Positions 1 through 8,785 of a stretch of DNA of 64,000 nucleotides are shown here, piece after piece. How positions within the stretch are numbered: position 1 is the first letter of the stretch; each line of letters begins with the position of its first letter. Source of the DNA: an uncultured SAR116 cluster alpha proteobacterium (GTDB taxonomy: Bacteria; Pseudomonadota; Alphaproteobacteria; Puniceispirillales; Marisalimonadaceae); assembly GCA_902618195.1 (NCBI GenBank), contig CACMZO010000002.1, forward strand, positions 21,558 through 85,557, given 5' to 3'. The translations under genes and the position numbers were made by a program. Below the pieces are notes generated by a model. That model saw nothing but the letters and a program-made list of their open reading frames with translations. It did not search any database and was not told the origin of the DNA.

Positions 1-272
1 AAATATTTTCTTAATTTTTCAATATCTTTAATTAATTCGTTAGTATTGTTGTCTCTTAATTCAGCTAAAGGTAAACTTTTACCAGCACCTCTTTGATCAA
101 AAAAAATAACTCTATGAGTTTTTATACTAAATAACTTTCTATGAAAAGATGAAAAACCAGCGCCTGGGCCTCCATGTAAAAACAAAATAGGAATGCCATT
201 TGGATTACCGAATTCTTCATAATATATTTTATGAATATTACTGACTTTTAAGTGACCTTTGTTAAAAGTCAA
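1..272 (-). CDS. pip: Proline iminopeptidase, N-terminal fragment (cut by window edge)
   Basis: Only the first 90 or so residues lie inside the window; the gene runs off the left edge. The translation carries the alpha/beta-hydrolase oxyanion-hole motif HGGPGAG, then FFDQRGAGKS and DNNTNELIKDIEKLR, which is the typical order in prolyl aminopeptidases of peptidase family S33. These cytoplasmic enzymes release N-terminal proline from peptides. The catalytic Ser, Asp and His would lie outside the window. The start is a TTG at 270-272 preceded by AAGTAAGG at a suitable distance; no ATG is available before the conserved region. The start is inferred; the family is fairly sure. Confidence 0.82.
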   Translation of the reverse strand, partial: MTFNKGHLKVSNIHKIYYEEFGNPNGIPILFLHGGPGAGFSSFHRKLFSIKTHRVIFFDQRGAGKSLPLAELRDNNTNELIKDIEKLRKY

Positions 273-294
273 AACGAGACCTTACTTAATTCAC

Positions 295-813
295 TTAAGC
301 AGCTTCTTCAGCGCTATCATCTATAATTTTTTCTAATTTTGTTGCAGCGTCAGATTTATCAACATTTTGAACTGCTGCGAACTCACCTGCGAGTCTTTCT
401 AATGCAGCTTGATACATTTGTCTTTCAGAATAGGATTGTTCGCCTTGATCTTCTTTTTTATACAAATCTCTTACAACTTCAGCAAGCGAAACTAAACTTC
501 CAGAATTAATTTTAGTTTCATATTCTTGAGCTCTTCTTGACCACATTAGCTTTTTTACTTTTGCTTTTCCTTGGAGTGTCGTAATAGCTTCGTCCATTTG
601 AGCCTTGCTAGAAAGTGTTCTTAAACCAGAAACTTTGGCTTTATCTAATGGAACCCTAAGTGTCATCCTATCTTGCTCAAATCTAATAGCTAATAACTCA
701 AGCTTTGTATTTTCTATTTCTCTTGTTTCAGTTCCAATGATCTTGCCAACACCATGACTAGGATAAACAACAAAATCCCCAGGAATAAATATATTATCAT
801 TAAATTTGGACAC
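295..813 (-). CDS. carD: CarD/CdnL-family transcriptional regulator
   Basis: 172 aa. The N-terminal third holds the CarD_CdnL_TRCF Tudor-like module, seen as GDFVVYPSHGVGKIIG, followed by a basic helical region containing LMWSRRAQEYETKI. In this family the N-terminal module binds the RNA polymerase beta subunit and the C-terminal helices contact the upstream edge of the -10 element, stabilising open complexes at rRNA and housekeeping promoters. The short length shows the CdnL form without the HMGA-like tail of Myxococcus CarD. It lies upstream of pip and downstream of fdxA on the same strand, a common alphaproteobacterial arrangement. Confidence 0.92.
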   Translation of the reverse strand: MSKFNDNIFIPGDFVVYPSHGVGKIIGTETREIENTKLELLAIRFEQDRMTLRVPLDKAKVSGLRTLSSKAQMDEAITTLQGKAKVKKLMWSRRAQEYETKINSGSLVSLAEVVRDLYKKEDQGEQSYSERQMYQAALERLAGEFAAVQNVDKSDAATKLEKIIDDSAEEAA

Positions 814-907
814 TTAAAACACCTATGAAATTAAAATTAGTATATAATTTTGATTAAAAAATAAGCTTATATCACAAAACAAGAGAGAAGTCTATTGAAA
901 TTATATA

Positions 908-1228
908 TTATTCTTTAAAGAATTTTTTAAATTTATCTTTAATGTCTACAAAATCATCAGCATCGGGTGGGGCATCTTTTTTTTCTGTAATATTTGGCCA
1001 TTTTTCAGACATGTCTCTATTAAGAACCAGCCATTTTTCAGCTCCATCTTCTGTATCAGACTGTATAGCGTCTACAGGGCACTCAGGTTCACATACACCA
1101 CAATCAATACATTCATCTGGATGTATAACTAGCATGTTTTCACCCTCGTAAAAACAATCCACTGGGCAAACTTCTACACAATCAGTAAATTTACACTTGA
1201 TACAATTTTCATTAACTATATATGTCAT
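908..1228 (-). CDS. fdxA: 7Fe ferredoxin FdxA (3Fe-4S / 4Fe-4S)
   Basis: 106 aa, the standard length for Azotobacter-type ferredoxin I. Cysteines C9, C12, C17, C21 and C25 sit in the N-terminal cluster-binding part ([17 protein letters not shown]) and a second set follows in [12 protein letters not shown], giving one 3Fe-4S and one 4Fe-4S cluster. The end [17 protein letters not shown] is typical of FdxA. It is a small cytoplasmic electron carrier whose partner cannot be told from here. It sits between the S4 protein and CarD, an order common in alphaproteobacteria. Confidence 0.95.
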   Translation of the reverse strand: MTYIVNENCIKCKFTDCVEVCPVDCFYEGENMLVIHPDECIDCGVCEPECPVDAIQSDTEDGAEKWLVLNRDMSEKWPNITEKKDAPPDADDFVDIKDKFKKFFKE

Positions 1229-1252
1229 GCGATGGTATATATAACACTTTTT

Positions 1253-1645
1253 TTAAAAGTTTCTACCCATAAATTTTTCTAATTTTCTTCTACTAGATTT
1301 AGTAGGTCTTCTTCCATAACTTATCTTTTTAGTAAATTTATTTTCATTATTGTTTCTTATAAAAATCGGGGTTATATCTTTATAATGAATGATAGCTTCT
1401 TTGAATGGACCTCTTCGAAGTGGAATTTTTAAAATCTTTATTTGTTTAATTAATTTTTCATTTTTAATGTTAATGATATCCCCAGTTTCAATAATTTTAT
1501 TTTTCTTTTTAATTAAAAAATTATTTACTTTGCATGAACCTTTTTCAATTGCTTTTGTTGCAATTCCTCTAGTTTTAAAAATCCTTAAATAGTAAAGTAG
1601 TTGATCAAGCCTAATATTTAAATCTAATGGATCTTTAGATGTCAT
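1253..1645 (-). CDS. S4-domain RNA-binding protein (HslR-like)
   Basis: 130 aa with an N-terminal S4 domain: IRLDQLLYYLRIFKTRG starts the first helix and KGSCKVNNFLIKKKNKIIETGD forms the loop-strand part. The tail is very basic (SYGRRPTKSSRRKLEKF). S4 proteins of this size bind structured RNA; the E. coli relative HslR (Hsp15) binds 50S subunits carrying nascent chains. The start overlaps the end of the upstream helicase gene by 4 bases, so the two are probably translationally coupled and may work on the same RNA. Confidence 0.85.
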   Translation of the reverse strand: MTSKDPLDLNIRLDQLLYYLRIFKTRGIATKAIEKGSCKVNNFLIKKKNKIIETGDIINIKNEKLIKQIKILKIPLRRGPFKEAIIHYKDITPIFIRNNNENKFTKKISYGRRPTKSSRRKLEKFMGRNF

Positions 1646-4200
1646 GATTTTAATGATTTTAAAATATAAAAAGGTGAATCTTTATTTAAATCAACTTTAC
1701 CAACTTTATTTTTTTTTATTTTAGATTTCCTGGTATTTTTGAGCTTATTATTGTTCGTTTTTTTAAAATAATATTCGTCATCACTTTCAGAAGCATCTTT
1801 TTTTAAAAACTGATACTTTAAAGTTTCTGTAATAAAATTTTTTAAATTATCCTTAGTCGAGCCTGCAATAGATAGCATTTCCTCTGTGATTTTGAACTTT
1901 GTTTTTTTTGCTTCATTTCTAACCAATGCTGATAATCTCTCATAAATATCTATCCTCAAACAAATATCACCACAAGGTATATATCCAATAAAAAAATAAA
2001 AGTCTGCTTTAATTTTTTTATTAAACTTACAATTTACACGACCTTCATCAGGTAAGTAATTAACATAAAATTCATTATTATATAATGACCATAGAATTGC
2101 TTTTAATTTTATTGTTTTTGGTTTTAAAACTATAGGCAAATATATAAGATTCACTCCTAAACGAATTCCTAATTTTGCAATTGCTAATCGGTCATTTTCA
2201 CTAATTTTTTGAATTTGAAATGGAATATTTTTAACTAATGTATGTCCTAAACCTTCAAAAACATGGAAGTTAACTGCTTTAACTTTTGAGGATAACTCAA
2301 TAACTTTATTATCATGATCACTATAAATTTTATCTAAGTTCTTTAATTTAAGACAACTGGCTAAAGTTTTATTTATTAATTCTGAAATTGATTCTTCACA
2401 TTTTTTTTGAATTTTAGTTTTTTGATCTAAAGAGAGCATATCAAAATTTTTTAAAATTATTTTAGGAGTATAAATATTATCTCCTTTAGCCAATCTTCCA
2501 ATTGAACTTTCCATCCATAAAATATTACCATTATTATCTATTTTAAGAGCTTCTTCAGAAGAGTTTATAAATTCATTAACTTTTTTATCTAACTCTTTTG
2601 GCAAAGCTTTTCTTGCAGCTGTCAAAATCCTTGAAGAATAGTTATCACTTGAAATTTCAGGGATGAAATCAAAATTTCTTAAATAACCAACTTCTTGCCC
2701 TTCAACTAACACTTTGCCATCAAATTTTATGACAGCTTCTAAATTTATTTTCTCATTCATTTTTTTTGATAATATAGCTATTTTTTTATCAACAAACCGT
2801 TTTGTCAACCTTTCATGTAATTCATCTGAAAGTTTATTCTCAATTTTTTTTGTCTCATGTTGCCATAAATTGGCATCTTTTATCCAATTTGTTTTATTAG
2901 TTATATATGTCCAAGTTCTAATATTTGAAATTCGATTAATCAGTGTATCTATTTCACCATCTAATCTTGAAAGAGACGATATTTGAGAATTAAGCCAGTC
3001 ATCTTCAATTTTTCCATCTTTTAATATAGTATAAAGTTGTTCTAACAATTTAATGTGTCTATCTGAAAAAATATTTCCAAAATCAGGAATTTGACAAATA
3101 TCCCATAATAATTCATTCAAAAATTTATTATTTTTATTTTTATTTACATACTCTAATCTAGACAATTCTCCCAAACACAAAAAATCAAGCGCATTTCCTT
3201 TTTTTCTTAAAATATTCTTGCTTGGTTGTTCTTCAAGAGAGATAAACAAATTTTTAATTGAAGAAAAGTCAAGATTAGAACTTCTCCACCAGATATGTGA
3301 TAAAGAGTTGAACTCATGATTTTCAACCATTTGCACCACATCTTTATCAAACTTAAGTTCATCGCTAATAACGCCAAATGTACCATTTTTTGTTGATCTT
3401 CCTGCTCTCCCTGCGATTTGTGAAATTTCTGTTGCAAATAGTTTTCTAGAACTATTTCCATCAAATTTCATATCTGATGCAAATGCAACATGATCAATAT
3501 CTAAATTTAATCCCATACCGATGGCATCAGTAGCAACTAAATAATTCACATCGCCACTTTGATACATTTCAACTTGATGATTTCTAGTTCTAGGCGATAA
3601 TGCTCCCATAACAACTGCTGCACCACCTTTTTGAGTTCTAACCAGTTCAGCAATCCTGTAAATTTCTGGTATCGAAAAAGTTACAATTGCTGACCTTTCT
3701 TTTAATCTAGTGATTTTTTTTACACCTGCATAACTAAGTGTTGAAAGTCTTGGCCTGGTTTCAATTTTACAATCTGGTAATAATTTTTGGATTATTTTTT
3801 TTATAATTTCTGAGCCTAGAAATAGTGTTTCTTCTTCACCCCTTGCATTTAATAATCTATCCGTAAATACGTATCCTCTCTCTAAATCTGAAGCAAGTTG
3901 AATTTCATCAACACTTAAAAAAGCAACTTTTTTTTCAACTGGCATCGCTTCAACTGTACAACAAAAATACTTTGCGTTTTTTGGAATAATTTTTTCTTCA
4001 CCAGTAATCAGAGCAACCTTGTTTAATCCAACAACATTTACTGCCTTATCATAATTTTCTCGAGCTAAAAGTCTGAGTGGAAACCCTATCATTCCTGATG
4101 CATGTGAAAGCATTCGTTCCATGGCATAAAAAGTTTTACCAGTATTTGTAGGTCCAAGGATAGCCTTTAAATTATTGTCTTTAAAATCAGAGTTGTTCAT
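1642..4200 (-). CDS. Suv3-like DExH helicase
   Basis: 852 aa. Walker A GPTNTGKT is at residues 16-23, the DExH-like box is VDEIQLASD, and motif VI reads ISQIAGRAGR, matching the Suv3 / MgpS group of superfamily-2 RNA helicases found widely in alphaproteobacteria. The mitochondrial homologue unwinds RNA for the degradosome. The long middle and C-terminal part is poorly conserved to the eye and the tail is Lys/Asn-rich (KNTRKSKIKKNKVGK). It is first in a minus-strand group with the S4 protein and fdxA. Family is secure, RNA substrate unknown. Confidence 0.87.
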   Translation of the reverse strand: MNNSDFKDNNLKAILGPTNTGKTFYAMERMLSHASGMIGFPLRLLARENYDKAVNVVGLNKVALITGEEKIIPKNAKYFCCTVEAMPVEKKVAFLSVDEIQLASDLERGYVFTDRLLNARGEEETLFLGSEIIKKIIQKLLPDCKIETRPRLSTLSYAGVKKITRLKERSAIVTFSIPEIYRIAELVRTQKGGAAVVMGALSPRTRNHQVEMYQSGDVNYLVATDAIGMGLNLDIDHVAFASDMKFDGNSSRKLFATEISQIAGRAGRSTKNGTFGVISDELKFDKDVVQMVENHEFNSLSHIWWRSSNLDFSSIKNLFISLEEQPSKNILRKKGNALDFLCLGELSRLEYVNKNKNNKFLNELLWDICQIPDFGNIFSDRHIKLLEQLYTILKDGKIEDDWLNSQISSLSRLDGEIDTLINRISNIRTWTYITNKTNWIKDANLWQHETKKIENKLSDELHERLTKRFVDKKIAILSKKMNEKINLEAVIKFDGKVLVEGQEVGYLRNFDFIPEISSDNYSSRILTAARKALPKELDKKVNEFINSSEEALKIDNNGNILWMESSIGRLAKGDNIYTPKIILKNFDMLSLDQKTKIQKKCEESISELINKTLASCLKLKNLDKIYSDHDNKVIELSSKVKAVNFHVFEGLGHTLVKNIPFQIQKISENDRLAIAKLGIRLGVNLIYLPIVLKPKTIKLKAILWSLYNNEFYVNYLPDEGRVNCKFNKKIKADFYFFIGYIPCGDICLRIDIYERLSALVRNEAKKTKFKITEEMLSIAGSTKDNLKNFITETLKYQFLKKDASESDDEYYFKKTNNNKLKNTRKSKIKKNKVGKVDLNKDSPFYILKSLKS

Positions 4201-4279
4201 TACATTAATTTTATGTTTTGTTGTATTAATTAATATTTATAATAAAGTTAGAATATTATCAAATTGATGGAACAATAAT

Positions 4280-5053
4280 ATGAAAAATAGAAAAATAGTC
4301 ATTACTGGTGCTAGTAAAGGTATTGGAAAAGCTATTGCAAAAAAATTTGCACTTGATGACTGTGAAATATACCTAATTTCTTCTAATGAAAAAACACTTC
4401 AATATACTTCTAAAGAAATTAACAAAGGTAACAACTCTAAAATACATTATTATGCTACTAATCTTAAAACTGAACAAGGGTGCAATAATGTACTTTCAGA
4501 TATACAAAATAACTTTAAAGATTTAGATACTATTATTTTTTCAGCAGGTGATACAAAGAGTGGTGATTTCCTATCACAACCTATTGATGATTTTTTTGAT
4601 GGATTTGATTTAAAGTTTTATAGTGTTGTTAGATTGCTAAAAGGTTTATGGACAAATTTAAAACAAAACAAAGGATGGGTTGTTGCAATAAACGGTCAAA
4701 TGGCTAACACACCAAATCCTAATTTCACAGTTGGTGGAGCTGTTAATTCAGCCCTAGAAAATTTATGTAAGGCTCTTTCTAAAAGAGGGATTCAAGATAA
4801 TGTCAATATAAATGTTATACATCCTGGAATGACTTCAACAGAAAGATTGATTTCGATTATTCAAGCTAATGCAAATCGAGAAAATATATCATTTGATCAA
4901 GCTAAAGAAAATGCTTTAAAAGCCTCTGGACTTGATAGATTTTCTACGCCGGAAGAAGTGGCAGAATTAACCTATTTTTTATGTAAAGAAAATGTCAGAC
5001 ATATCAATGGAACATCTATAACATTGGATGGTGGAATTAAACCTACAATATAA
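4280..5053 (+). CDS. Atypical SDR-family protein lacking the catalytic Tyr/Lys
   Basis: 257 aa with an N-terminal Rossmann fold: TGASKGIG at residues 9-16 is the nucleotide-binding glycine motif, IIFSAG replaces the usual NNAG, and the C-terminal NGTSITLDGG is typical of classical SDRs. The active site is odd. Where the YxxxK motif should lie, before the ALENLCKALSK helix, the sequence reads VGGAVNSALENL, with no tyrosine anywhere from residue 131 to 170. Either the protein uses different chemistry or it is a non-classical binding subunit. It is followed after 15 bases by a ThDP-dependent enzyme on the same strand, so a joint pathway is likely. The substrate is unknown. Confidence 0.83.
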   Translation: MKNRKIVITGASKGIGKAIAKKFALDDCEIYLISSNEKTLQYTSKEINKGNNSKIHYYATNLKTEQGCNNVLSDIQNNFKDLDTIIFSAGDTKSGDFLSQPIDDFFDGFDLKFYSVVRLLKGLWTNLKQNKGWVVAINGQMANTPNPNFTVGGAVNSALENLCKALSKRGIQDNVNINVIHPGMTSTERLISIIQANANRENISFDQAKENALKASGLDRFSTPEEVAELTYFLCKENVRHINGTSITLDGGIKPTI

Positions 5054-5068
5054 AAATATAGGAAAAAA

Positions 5069-6715
5069 ATGCCAAAAGTATCTTCAGTATTTATTGAAAC
5101 TCTAAAAAACCATAAAGTTGATAGATTTTTTTGCGTGCCAGGAGAATCTTATTTACCTGTCATGAATGAATTAGTTTCTAATCCAATTATTGATATTGTC
5201 ACTTGTAGACATGAAGGTGGTGCTGGATTTATGGCAGTTGCAGACGCAAAGTGTACTGGAGAACCAGGTATAGCTTATGTTAGCAGAGGCCCAGGAGCGA
5301 CAAACATTTCAATTGCCGTTCACTCAGCACACCAGGGCGGTATTCCAATGATAGTATTTGTAGGTCAAGTAAGTAGAAAAAACTTAGGAAAAATGCATCT
5401 TCAAGAAATGGATTTTACTAAAACATTTGCTGATATGACAAAATTAGTTGAAGAAATTAAAGATCCTGAAGATTTACCAAAAATAATCTCTAACGCATTT
5501 AAAGTTGCTAAAGAAGGAATTCCTGGACCTGTGGTTATATCAATTCCAACAGATGTACTTGAGGCAGAAATTTCAAACAAACCAGGACATCCAATAAATT
5601 TGATTTATGCTGAACCTAATAATCAAGAAATTGAAGAGACACTTGGTCATATCAAAAAGGCTCAAAAACCAATATTAGTTGTTGGAGGTGAATTGCAATT
5701 CTCAAAGAAATCCAAGGTTCTAATAAAAGAAATAGCCAAAAAATTTTCGTTGCCTGTTTTATGTACTTATGAACATCAGGATTTAATTGATAATGATAGT
5801 ATTTACTATGCTGGAGAATTAGGATTAAGACCTCCTGAGCCTATTAAACAAAATGCTCTTCAAGCCGATTTAGTTATTTGTATTGGCCACCAAATGAATG
5901 GTGTTCCAAATATGGGTTATACTTTTCCAAGTGATACACAAAAATTTATTCATGTATTACCTGAAAAGAATTTTTTTAATAAATTATTTAAAACTGATGT
6001 TTCTATAATATCTAAAGGAGAAAATTTTTTAAATAAACTAAACAACACTGATTATATATCTAATAAAAACACGGATTGGGTAAATGAATGTCACAATAGA
6101 TATATGAATAATAAAGCAACCTTAGACATTCGAGAAGCAGAAGATGGTTTAGATTTTGGAGCCTTAATTGATGAATTAGGAAAACAAGTTCCTGAAGATA
6201 GCATAATTACAAACGATGCGGGAAACTTTACGAGCTGGATGCATCATAGATTTCCATTTAAATCTAAAATGAAATTAATAGGATCTGAAATTGGTGCAAT
6301 GGGAATGGGTATACCTGCTGGCATTGCCGCATCATTAAGAAACCATGACAAAAAAGTCTTTGTGATTGTTGGAGATGGAGGTGCTTTAATGACAGGGTCA
6401 GAATTAGCTACAGCAACATTAAAAAAGGCAAAAATTATTGTGATTGTTGCTAATAACAATCACTATGGAACTATAAGATATCACCAAGAGGTTCATTACC
6501 CTAAAAGAGAACATTACGCTACAACACTTATAAATCCAAATTTTAAAGAATATGCAAAAAGTTTTGGACTTAAAGGTTTTACAATTAATTCAATTGATCA
6601 GATTCAACCTACTTTAAAAAAAGCAATTGATCTTAATGAATCAGTTTTGATTGAGTATAATATGAGTTTAGAAATTAATACTAGTACTACAACCATAGAA
6701 GAACTTCAAAATTAG
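5069..6715 (+). CDS. Thiamine-diphosphate-dependent enzyme, acetolactate-synthase-like
   Basis: 548 aa, the usual length for the three-domain POX/AHAS family. The cofactor-activating glutamate is E49 in CRHEGGAGF; the ThDP/Mg motif begins with GDG at residues 435-437 and ends with NNN at 462-464. No IlvN-like regulatory subunit follows, and the sequence does not read as a housekeeping IlvB, so the substrate (a 2-keto acid or acyl-CoA) is uncertain. It follows the atypical SDR by 15 bases. It converges on the beta-hydroxyacid dehydrogenase with 3 bases between stops. Confidence 0.85.
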   Translation: MPKVSSVFIETLKNHKVDRFFCVPGESYLPVMNELVSNPIIDIVTCRHEGGAGFMAVADAKCTGEPGIAYVSRGPGATNISIAVHSAHQGGIPMIVFVGQVSRKNLGKMHLQEMDFTKTFADMTKLVEEIKDPEDLPKIISNAFKVAKEGIPGPVVISIPTDVLEAEISNKPGHPINLIYAEPNNQEIEETLGHIKKAQKPILVVGGELQFSKKSKVLIKEIAKKFSLPVLCTYEHQDLIDNDSIYYAGELGLRPPEPIKQNALQADLVICIGHQMNGVPNMGYTFPSDTQKFIHVLPEKNFFNKLFKTDVSIISKGENFLNKLNNTDYISNKNTDWVNECHNRYMNNKATLDIREAEDGLDFGALIDELGKQVPEDSIITNDAGNFTSWMHHRFPFKSKMKLIGSEIGAMGMGIPAGIAASLRNHDKKVFVIVGDGGALMTGSELATATLKKAKIIVIVANNNHYGTIRYHQEVHYPKREHYATTLINPNFKEYAKSFGLKGFTINSIDQIQPTLKKAIDLNESVLIEYNMSLEINTSTTTIEELQN

Positions 6716-6718
6716 AAA

Positions 6719-7555
6719 CTAATTCTTTAAGACTTTGAAAACCTCAGTATGATCAGAATTTTTTCCAAGTATTTTATAAGAGTTTTCTAAGTATGCTAGC
6801 ACTTGTTTTGATAATGGATTATCAGAGCTCATTTTTTGAATTAATTGATGAGCAATCGAAACATCTTTAATCATCAAATCTAGTGCGAAACCAGCATTAT
6901 ATTTTTCAGATACTACAAATTTTTCCAACTTAACTTCTGTTGTATTATTTTTTCCAGTCGCACCATTAATTATTTCTATAAAATTTCTTGCTTCAATTCC
7001 ATATTTTTTAGCAGTATTTAAGGCTTCAAAACTAGCAATTAATCCTGCAGCAGAAACGTAATTGTTTAGGGATTTCATAGCATGACCAGCACCCAGAGGT
7101 CCGGCCCTTTTTACACTACCCATTACATTTAATATTTTATCAACTTTACTTATAGTAACTTCTTTGCCACCAACCATTATAATTAATTTCCCAGTTATTG
7201 CTCTTGCAACTCCTCCAGAAACAGGTGCATCAATAAACTCAATATTTTTTTTAATTAATTCATTTCCTAAATTTAGAGTGTCGTTAGGGTCACTTGATGA
7301 CATGTCTATCATAATTGATTTAGTTCCAAAATTTATAAGTTCTTGAACTACTTTATTTACAATTTTACCATCAGGTAACATGAAGATTATCACTTCTTTA
7401 TCTGAAAGCTCTTTTATAGATGTAACAATATTAATTTCATTACTATCCTTAGGATTTTTTATGTCATATCCATAAACATTAAAATCTGCTTTAGATAATA
7501 AAGGAGCCATTGCTGATCCCATTGCACCCAAACCTACAAAACCTATTTCTTTCAT
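6719..7555 (-). CDS. 3-hydroxyisobutyrate dehydrogenase family oxidoreductase
   Basis: 278 aa. The start GFVGLGAMGSAMA is the NAD(P) Rossmann loop, DAPVSGG at residues 109-115 is the substrate-binding motif, and K161 in GAGHAMKSLNN is the catalytic lysine of the beta-hydroxyacid dehydrogenase family (HIBADH, tartronate semialdehyde reductase, threonate dehydrogenase). These oxidise or reduce small 3-hydroxy acids. It is the last gene of a run with CaiB/BaiF and acnB, 16 bases after the former. Family is sure; which hydroxy acid it uses cannot be read from sequence. Confidence 0.9.
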   Translation of the reverse strand: MKEIGFVGLGAMGSAMAPLLSKADFNVYGYDIKNPKDSNEINIVTSIKELSDKEVIIFMLPDGKIVNKVVQELINFGTKSIMIDMSSSDPNDTLNLGNELIKKNIEFIDAPVSGGVARAITGKLIIMVGGKEVTISKVDKILNVMGSVKRAGPLGAGHAMKSLNNYVSAAGLIASFEALNTAKKYGIEARNFIEIINGATGKNNTTEVKLEKFVVSEKYNAGFALDLMIKDVSIAHQLIQKMSSDNPLSKQVLAYLENSYKILGKNSDHTEVFKVLKN

Positions 7556-7571
7556 CTGTTAGTCTCCATCA

Positions 7572-8768
7572 TTATTCAAAAAAAATAACTTTTTCTTTTC
7601 TCAAATTTTCAATTTCATTTTTATCATATCCCAAATCAATCAATATTTCTTTAGTCTTATTACCAAGATTTGGCGCTTCAAATTTACTTTCATTATCCCT
7701 TTCGTTATTAAAATACATTGGTAGCCGAGGATACATCAAATCACCCTCAGTTGAATGCTTATAGGTTTTAAAAAAATTTGTCTTTTTAAGATGTTCATCA
7801 ATAAATAGATCTTTAGGTTTATTTATTTTCATTGAAGGAATATCGATTTCTCTAAGATTTTTTATCCAAAAATTTGTTTTTTCTTTTTTAAGTTCTTTTA
7901 CTAGCAAAGAATAAAGCTCATCAACATTCTTATTTCTATTTTCTAAAGTTGAAAATTTTTTGGTTTTAATTAGATGTTCTTTTTTAATAAATTTTAAAAA
8001 CCTTAACCATTGTTCGTCATTATATGGCAATACTGCAATAAAACCGTCTTTAGTTTCGTAAGGTTTTCTATTTGGAGAGGATTGTCGTGGATAAACTGGC
8101 TCATCTTTTGGAGGCAAAAAATTGTAGCCATATAAATGTTCTACTAAGGTAAAATCTACCATTGTCTCAAACATAGGTACTTCTACCTCTAAATCTTTGT
8201 TATCTTTATTTCTTTTAAATAAACTTGAAACCACACTTAACGCTAACATAAGACCTGTTGCTTTATCTGCAGTGGCTCCTGATGTATAAGATGGTTGATC
8301 AGAATAAGCTTCTTGATAACTAGCCATACCACTTGCAGCTTGTATTATATCATCATACGCAGGCAAGTCTCTATAAGGTCCATCGCTAGAAAAGCCAACA
8401 GCAAAGGCAGTAATAATTTTATCGTTATATTTTACAAATGTTTTATGATCAAAACCAAGTCTTGAAAGAGCAGACTTTCTAATATTAGATATAAAAACAT
8501 CAGATTTTTCTATAAGTTTAAATATAATTTCCTTTCCTTTTAGAGTTTTAAGATCAACTGATACACTTTTCTTATTTCTATTTAAATTTAAAAAAACAGC
8601 CCCCATAGATTTATTTTCATATGGACCAATATATCTTGTATTATCACCTACAAGAGATTCAATCTTGATAACGTCAGCCCCTAAATCAGCAAGTATCCTA
8701 GTACAATAAGGAACCATGAGAATTGAAGATAAATCTAAAATCGTTATACCTTCTAATGGTCGTATCAT
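7572..8768 (-). CDS. CaiB/BaiF-family CoA-transferase
   Basis: 398 aa. The N-terminus LEGITILDLSSILMVPYCTRILADLGADVIKIE is, in pieces, the signature start of family III CoA-transferases (here residues 5-37). D168 in SGATADKATG fits the catalytic aspartate that forms the acyl-anhydride intermediate in formyl-CoA transferase. The knotted dimeric family moves CoA between carboxylic acids such as oxalate/formate, carnitine, mesaconate or itaconate with succinate. It lies 17 bases after acnB and 16 bases before the HIBADH-like gene, suggesting one transcript. The donor and acceptor are not predictable. Confidence 0.9.
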   Translation of the reverse strand: MIRPLEGITILDLSSILMVPYCTRILADLGADVIKIESLVGDNTRYIGPYENKSMGAVFLNLNRNKKSVSVDLKTLKGKEIIFKLIEKSDVFISNIRKSALSRLGFDHKTFVKYNDKIITAFAVGFSSDGPYRDLPAYDDIIQAASGMASYQEAYSDQPSYTSGATADKATGLMLALSVVSSLFKRNKDNKDLEVEVPMFETMVDFTLVEHLYGYNFLPPKDEPVYPRQSSPNRKPYETKDGFIAVLPYNDEQWLRFLKFIKKEHLIKTKKFSTLENRNKNVDELYSLLVKELKKEKTNFWIKNLREIDIPSMKINKPKDLFIDEHLKKTNFFKTYKHSTEGDLMYPRLPMYFNNERDNESKFEAPNLGNKTKEILIDLGYDKNEIENLRKEKVIFFE

Positions 8769-8785
8769 TGTGTATCAATCATCAA

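Noticed and set aside
295..813. CarD as a regulator of the carotenoid/proteorhodopsin genes
   Set aside because: The name comes from Myxococcus carotenogenesis, but this 172-aa form lacks the HMGA-like tail and is a general RNA polymerase-binding CdnL protein; it is 55 kb from the crt genes here.
3207..3464. Open frame of 85 codons within the helicase gene
   Set aside because: It lies in another frame of the helicase on the same strand, has no motif and is explained by the AT-rich composition.
4258..4268. ATCAA-A-TTGAT near the SDR start as an FNR-type site
   Set aside because: FNR boxes need TTGAT-N4-ATCAA orientation and spacing; here the half-sites are reversed and 1 base apart.
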